From an uncultured Alphaproteobacteria bacterium (GTDB lineage: Bacteria; Pseudomonadota; Alphaproteobacteria; Rhizobiales; Ancalomicrobiaceae), in contig CALFRR010000038.1 in NCBI GenBank assembly GCA_937919435.1, forward strand, positions 1-19,238: a stretch of DNA of 19,238 nucleotides, written 5' to 3'. The translations under genes and the position numbers were made by a program. The notes under the pieces were generated by a model. That model was not told where the DNA came from. It did not search any database and worked only from the letters and a program-made list of their open reading frames with translations. Positions within the stretch are counted from its first letter, which is position 1, and the number at the start of each line of letters is the position of its first letter. Positions 15,669-19,238 of the stretch are shown one piece after another.

Positions 15669-16450
15669 CCGACACCGCCTCCGCCTCCTGGGTGATCGGT
15701 GGCCGTTCGGTGCGCGGCGCCGCCCACGTTCGCCGCGACCGGCCGAACCAGGACGCCATCGGCTGGCGCGACCTCGACGGCGGCGCGATCGTCGGGGCGG
15801 TCGCCGACGGCCACGGCGCCGCCCTTCACCCGCGCTCGGCACGCGGTGCCCGTTTCGCGGTGGAGAGCGCCCTCGACCTGCTCGCCGATGCCGCTGTCCC
15901 GCCCGACGCGATCGCCGACCGGCTGATCGGCGAATGGCGGGCCCGCGTCTTCGCCGACGCGGTGGCGGACGACGACGGCTGGGGCATCGACGAGACCACG
16001 CCGATCGCCTACGGCTCGACCCTGATCGCCCTTCGGCTCGATCCCCGGGGCGGCACCCTGGTGCAGATCGGCGACGGCGACCTGTTGATCGGCGATGCCG
16101 ACGGCCTGCGCCGACCGTTCGGTCGCGACGGCGACCTGGTCGGCGAAGCGACCCATTCCCTGTGCAGCCCAGATGCGCACCGCCGGCTGCACGTCGCCCG
16201 GCTGGTCGGTCGGCCGGTCGATTTCGCCATGCTGTCGACCGACGGGGTCGCCAAGTCGTTCGCCGACGACGCCGATCTCGAGCGGATCGCCGCCTTCTAC
16301 CGCGAACGTCTCCGCGGCGGTCGGTTCGACGAGATCCTCGCCGGGCTCGACGACTGGCTCGGCGAGGTCTCGCGCCGGGGCAGCGGCGACGACGCCACCC
16401 TCCTCGTCGCCGGCCGGCCGCCGGTCGTTCGACTTCCAGGGAAAGGATGA
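15665..16450 (+). CDS. PP2C-family protein Ser/Thr phosphatase
   Basis: This metal-dependent phosphatase probably reverses the action of the adjacent kinase. The 261-aa product has the PP2C landmarks: RPNQDA (Asp30), VADGHG (Asp48-Gly51), AYGSTLIAL, VQIGDGDLLI, MLSTDGVAKSF (Asp193) and SGDDATLLV (Asp242/Asp243). These supply the aspartates for the two-metal centre. It is a compact stand-alone catalytic domain with no membrane or sensor domain. The ATG at 15665 overlaps the kinase stop (ATGA), so the two are translationally coupled. PP2C genes of this short type are the phosphatase component of TerY-P triads. Activity is likely because all metal ligands are kept. Confidence 0.92.
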   Translation: MTDTASASWVIGGRSVRGAAHVRRDRPNQDAIGWRDLDGGAIVGAVADGHGAALHPRSARGARFAVESALDLLADAAVPPDAIADRLIGEWRARVFADAVADDDGWGIDETTPIAYGSTLIALRLDPRGGTLVQIGDGDLLIGDADGLRRPFGRDGDLVGEATHSLCSPDAHRRLHVARLVGRPVDFAMLSTDGVAKSFADDADLERIAAFYRERLRGGRFDEILAGLDDWLGEVSRRGSGDDATLLVAGRPPVVRLPGKG

Positions 16451-16454
16451 CCCG

Positions 16455-17897
16455 ATGTCCGGACCGTCTCCCGTCCTGCCGCCCCTGCCGCCGTCGCGCG
16501 ACGAGGCCTCGATGAGCGAACTGATGCCGTTCCGTTCGCAGCGGATCCGCATCCTGAAGAGCCCGTTCCTGCCCTTCGGCGTCGTCACCGCAGCGGTCGC
16601 CGTCTACATGTTCGGCGCGATGGGGGTGATCTACGGCGGTGGTCCGGCCGAACGGGTGGTCGAACAGATCCTGACCAACTTCCGGGTGATCGTCGGCTAC
16701 ATCCTGTTCCTGCTCGGCTGGATGGTGCACTTCTATGCTCGGTCGCCGCGCACGGTGCTCTACTATCTGTTCCCGCTCGGGATCTGTTTCCTGAGCTTCG
16801 CCACGCCGGTGTTCTCGACCCTCGCGGTGGTGTTCCGCCAGATCCTGCCGGGCGGTGTCGGGGCGCTGCCGAAGGACGCCGGTTTCGCGGCGACCTTCGT
16901 CGCCCACTTCTTCGGCGCCGGGATGCTCGAGGAACTGGTCAAGGCGCTGCCGGCGCTGATCTGCGTCGGTCTCGCCCGGTTCCTGCCCGACCTGACGAAG
17001 AAGCTGCCGCCGGCGATCGGCGATCTCCTCACCGTTCGCGGGCCCCTCGACGGGTTGCTGATGGGGGTGGCCGCCGGCGCGATGTTCATCTTCGTCGAGA
17101 CCGCCTACGAGTATTCGGTCCGGGCCTTCAAGGAGGCGAGCGACGCCACCCAGGGCAATCTGGCGCTCGCCTGGGGCTATGCCCTGACCCTGCTGCTGCC
17201 CCGCACCTTCGGCGGCGTCGCCGGCCACATGGCCTATGCCGGGGTGTTCGGCTACTTCATCGGCCTGTCGGTGATCCGGCCGGCCAACCCGCTGAAGACG
17301 ATCGGCATCGGCTGGGTCGCCGCTTCGGTGCTGCACGGCTTCTGGAACTCGTCGTCGGCGCTCGGCGCGTGGTCGCTCTACGCCGCCGGTGGGCTCGCCG
17401 CGGTCGCCTTCATCGCCTGCCTGTTGAAGGCCCGCCAGATCGAGGCGAGCCGGAGCGGGACGGCGGCCGACACCGCCGGGTCGATCGTCGTCGGCTTCGA
17501 GCCGCGCCCGGCTCCTGCTCCCGCTCCCTCGGCCGCGTCGCCCGCTCGACCGATCGCCGTCGCGCCCGCGCCGCGCCCGGCCGCCGCCGCGGCACCGGAG
17601 GGGGCTCTCGTCCTGGTGATCGCCGGGGACCGGCTGCGGCTCACCGCCGGCATGTGGATCGATCTCGGCTCGCTCGATGGGCTCGCCGGCCGCGGCGCCG
17701 GGTTGAGCGGAGAAGTGGTCGTCCATCCGCGTGATCCCACCGTCCTCGGCCTGCGCAACACCGGAACCACCGACTGGACGGCGACGCTGGTCGACGGACG
17801 CAGCGAGAGGGTGACCCCGGCGAAGAACGTGCGGCTCGTCGCCGGGATCCGCATCGCCTTCGCCGACGCCGTCGTCGGACTGGTGGTGGCGTCATGA
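16455..17897 (+). CDS. PrsW-like intramembrane metalloprotease with C-terminal beta domain
   Basis: This is a polytopic membrane protein of 480 aa related to PrsW (CPBP/PrsW superfamily glutamic or metal-dependent intramembrane proteases; in Bacillus PrsW cleaves the anti-sigma factor RsiW). About eight hydrophobic helices lie between residues 38 and 325. Putative active-site motifs are MLEELVKALP (Glu159, Glu160, Lys163), FIFVETAYEY (Glu215), GGVAGHMAYAG (His258) and LHGFWNSS (His294, Asn298). A Pro/Ala-rich linker (about 350-382) leads to a soluble beta domain (about 385-478) that aligns without gaps to the end of the kinase. The ATG at 16455 has AAGGA about 8 nt upstream and lies 4 nt after the PP2C stop. 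The C-terminal domain is probably cytoplasmic, where it could meet the kinase partners. The substrate is unknown. Confidence 0.85.
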   Translation: MSGPSPVLPPLPPSRDEASMSELMPFRSQRIRILKSPFLPFGVVTAAVAVYMFGAMGVIYGGGPAERVVEQILTNFRVIVGYILFLLGWMVHFYARSPRTVLYYLFPLGICFLSFATPVFSTLAVVFRQILPGGVGALPKDAGFAATFVAHFFGAGMLEELVKALPALICVGLARFLPDLTKKLPPAIGDLLTVRGPLDGLLMGVAAGAMFIFVETAYEYSVRAFKEASDATQGNLALAWGYALTLLLPRTFGGVAGHMAYAGVFGYFIGLSVIRPANPLKTIGIGWVAASVLHGFWNSSSALGAWSLYAAGGLAAVAFIACLLKARQIEASRSGTAADTAGSIVVGFEPRPAPAPAPSAASPARPIAVAPAPRPAAAAAPEGALVLVIAGDRLRLTAGMWIDLGSLDGLAGRGAGLSGEVVVHPRDPTVLGLRNTGTTDWTATLVDGRSERVTPAKNVRLVAGIRIAFADAVVGLVVAS

Positions 17898-18613
17898 ACG
17901 AACCCGAGGAACCGGAGCGCACCGTCGTCTTTCCGGCGATGCCGGAGGTCACCTTTGCCCGGCGCCAGCTCCATCTGATCGTCGTCGTCGACTGTTCCGG
18001 CTCGATGACCGGCGACAAGATGGCCTCGCTCAACTACGCCATGCGTTCGCTGGTTCCGGCGCTGCGCGACGTCGCCGAGGACAATCCGGAGACCGATCTC
18101 CGGCTGCGGGTGCTCGCCTTCTCGACCGGCACCCGCTGGCACGAGCCGGGTCCGACACCGATCGACGCCTTCGTCTGGCACGATCTCGTCGCCGGCGGCG
18201 AGACCGACATGGGCGCCGCCCTGCGTGAGGTCGGCGGCGTGCTGACACCGGAGGAAATGTCCGGCCGGCAGCTGCCGCCGGTGGTCGTCCTGATCTCCGA
18301 CGGCTTTCCTTCCGACGACTTCGAGGCCGGTCTGGCAGCTCTGATGGCGGCCCCCTACGGCGGCAAGAGCGTGCGGGTGGCGGTCGCGATCGGTCAGGAC
18401 GCCGATCCGGACGTGCTCGACGCCTTCATCGGCAATCCGGAGTTCCGGCCGCTCCGGGCCAACAACGCCCAGGACCTCGTCGCGCGGATCCGTTGGGCGA
18501 CCACCGCGGTGGTCAAGGCGGTGTCGTCGCCGACCACCGATCCGCGCCCGCTCGCCTCGCTCGGCGAACGGGCGGCGATCGAGATCGACGCGACCAGCGA
18601 CGTGCTGTGGTGA
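17894..18613 (+). CDS. TerY-like von Willebrand factor A domain protein
   Basis: This is a soluble vWA protein of 239 aa whose role is probably as a metal-dependent protein-binding scaffold. The MIDAS is complete: DCSGSM with Asp33, Ser35 and Ser37, Thr104 in GGETDMG, and Asp136 in LISDGFPSDD. The N-terminus (EEPERTVVFPAMPEV) and the order of strands resemble TerY-type vWA proteins from tellurite/stress clusters and TerY-P triads. There is no signal peptide or transmembrane helix. It starts at ATG 17894, overlapping the PrsW-like stop (ATGA), which ties it to the kinase/PP2C operon. No terD, terC or other tellurite genes are in the window, so a tellurite phenotype should not be assumed. Confidence 0.9.
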   Translation: MNEPEEPERTVVFPAMPEVTFARRQLHLIVVVDCSGSMTGDKMASLNYAMRSLVPALRDVAEDNPETDLRLRVLAFSTGTRWHEPGPTPIDAFVWHDLVAGGETDMGAALREVGGVLTPEEMSGRQLPPVVVLISDGFPSDDFEAGLAALMAAPYGGKSVRVAVAIGQDADPDVLDAFIGNPEFRPLRANNAQDLVARIRWATTAVVKAVSSPTTDPRPLASLGERAAIEIDATSDVLW

Positions 18614-18623
18614 GGATCGGGCG

Positions 18624-19238
18624 ATGACCACTCCTGCCGATCGACTTCTAGAGACGGCCCGGACGCTGCTCGGCGGCGGCGACCCGATGGTCGAACGCGA
18701 ACGCCTGGTGGCGGACCTGACCGCCGCGCTGCCCGAGCGCACCGCCGAGATCGCCGCGCTCGGTGCGGCGCTGTCGCTCGGGGCCGGTGGCCGCCTCGCC
18801 CGGGCGGGCGATGCCGAGGAGGCGGTCGCCCGGCTCGCCGACGACGTCGCGCTGCTGACCGGCGGTCCGGCCGGGGTCGCCCACGTCGGCGCCGCCCTCG
18901 CCGCGCGTCTCCTCGGCCATGCGGTGGCGCTGCCGGACCTCGATCCGACGCCGGCCGCCGGACCGGACCGGAGCGCCAGCTGGGTCGGGGCGACCGAGGT
19001 CCTCCGCCCGGCCGGCCCGGCGCCGTCGCCGAACCCGACGGCGCCCTCCGAGCCCCAGCGGGCGGCACCCGCCGATCTCCTCGGTACGGTCGTCGCCGGT
19101 CGGACGATCCGCGACCACCTCGGCGATCCGAAGGTTCTCGCCGGTCTGGCGATCGCGATCGGCCTCGTCTTCTATGCCCAGAGCGGCGGCTCGCCGCCGC
19201 CGGCACCGGCCCCCACCGGCGGCACGCCGAGCGCCCCC
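18624..19238 (+). CDS. Unrecognised protein with one membrane segment, 3'-truncated by window edge
   Basis: An open frame runs from ATG 18624 to the window end (205 codons, no stop), 10 nt after the vWA gene, with GAGGATCGGGCG just upstream as a weak ribosome-binding region. Residues 1-110 are Ala/Leu-rich and helical (start MTTPADRLLETARTLLGGG), without a recognised domain. A Pro/Ala-rich linker follows (about 113-150), then a probable transmembrane helix at about 172-187 (LAGLAIAIGLVFYAQ) and another Pro-rich stretch where the sequence ends. The layout (cytoplasmic helical part, one membrane span, extracytoplasmic region beyond the window) suggests a membrane-anchored sensor or the substrate of the PrsW-like protease. 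Function is unknown and this idea is inference only. Confidence 0.75.
   Translation, partial: MTTPADRLLETARTLLGGGDPMVERERLVADLTAALPERTAEIAALGAALSLGAGGRLARAGDAEEAVARLADDVALLTGGPAGVAHVGAALAARLLGHAVALPDLDPTPAAGPDRSASWVGATEVLRPAGPAPSPNPTAPSEPQRAAPADLLGTVVAGRTIRDHLGDPKVLAGLAIAIGLVFYAQSGGSPPPAPAPTGGTPSAP

Noticed and set aside
14310..18613. Calling the cluster a tellurite-resistance locus
   Set aside because: Only the TerY-like vWA and its kinase/phosphatase partners are present; terB, terC, terD/E and tehA/B-like genes are not seen.

Overview
The window is GC-rich DNA from an alphaproteobacterium, most likely a member of the Hyphomicrobiales (Rhizobiales). The evidence is the gene content: a rhizobial-type phosphatidylethanolamine N-methyltransferase, a class II (CP4-like) AroA, an FYDLN_acid/TIGR02300 protein divergent from aroA and next to a tRNA-Ala, and the dnaK-dnaJ-pmtA-pyrF neighbourhood. 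Genus is not resolvable by eye. Codon use looks even throughout, and no transposase, integrase, rRNA or CRISPR array is visible.

Region 1 (1-5315, + strand) is a housekeeping block. It holds the 3' part of dnaK, an unrecognised 149-aa gene wedged between dnaK and dnaJ, dnaJ, a PmtA-like methyltransferase with a tandemly repeated N-terminus, a divergent histidine-phosphatase-like protein lacking the RHG motif, and pyrF.

Region 2 (5316-10243, +) is an acetate-uptake cluster. After a 309-bp leader come a DUF485/YjcH protein, the ActP-type acetate/Na+ symporter, a cNMP/CBS/DUF294 signalling protein and a DEDDh exonuclease. The last two are a known companion pair of actP in other Proteobacteria.

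Region 3 (10244-13813) holds dnaN (+) converging on aroA (-), and an FYDLN_acid zinc-ribbon protein (+) divergent from aroA with a good sigma70 promoter. A complete tRNA-Ala(GGC) follows, with a promoter and an intrinsic terminator.

Region 4 (13814-19238, +) is the most interesting part. After a 496-bp gap there is a tightly coupled, mostly overlapping operon: an atypical Ser/Thr kinase with a zinc ribbon and a C-terminal beta domain, a PP2C phosphatase, a PrsW-like intramembrane protease, a TerY-like vWA protein, and a truncated protein with one membrane segment. Kinase, PP2C and vWA match the TerY-P phosphorylation triad described by comparative genomics. The PrsW-like protease carries the same C-terminal domain as the kinase (21 of 51 residues identical without gaps, counted by hand). 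This suggests one membrane-associated phospho-signalling and proteolysis device. I do not recognise this exact composition as a characterised system.
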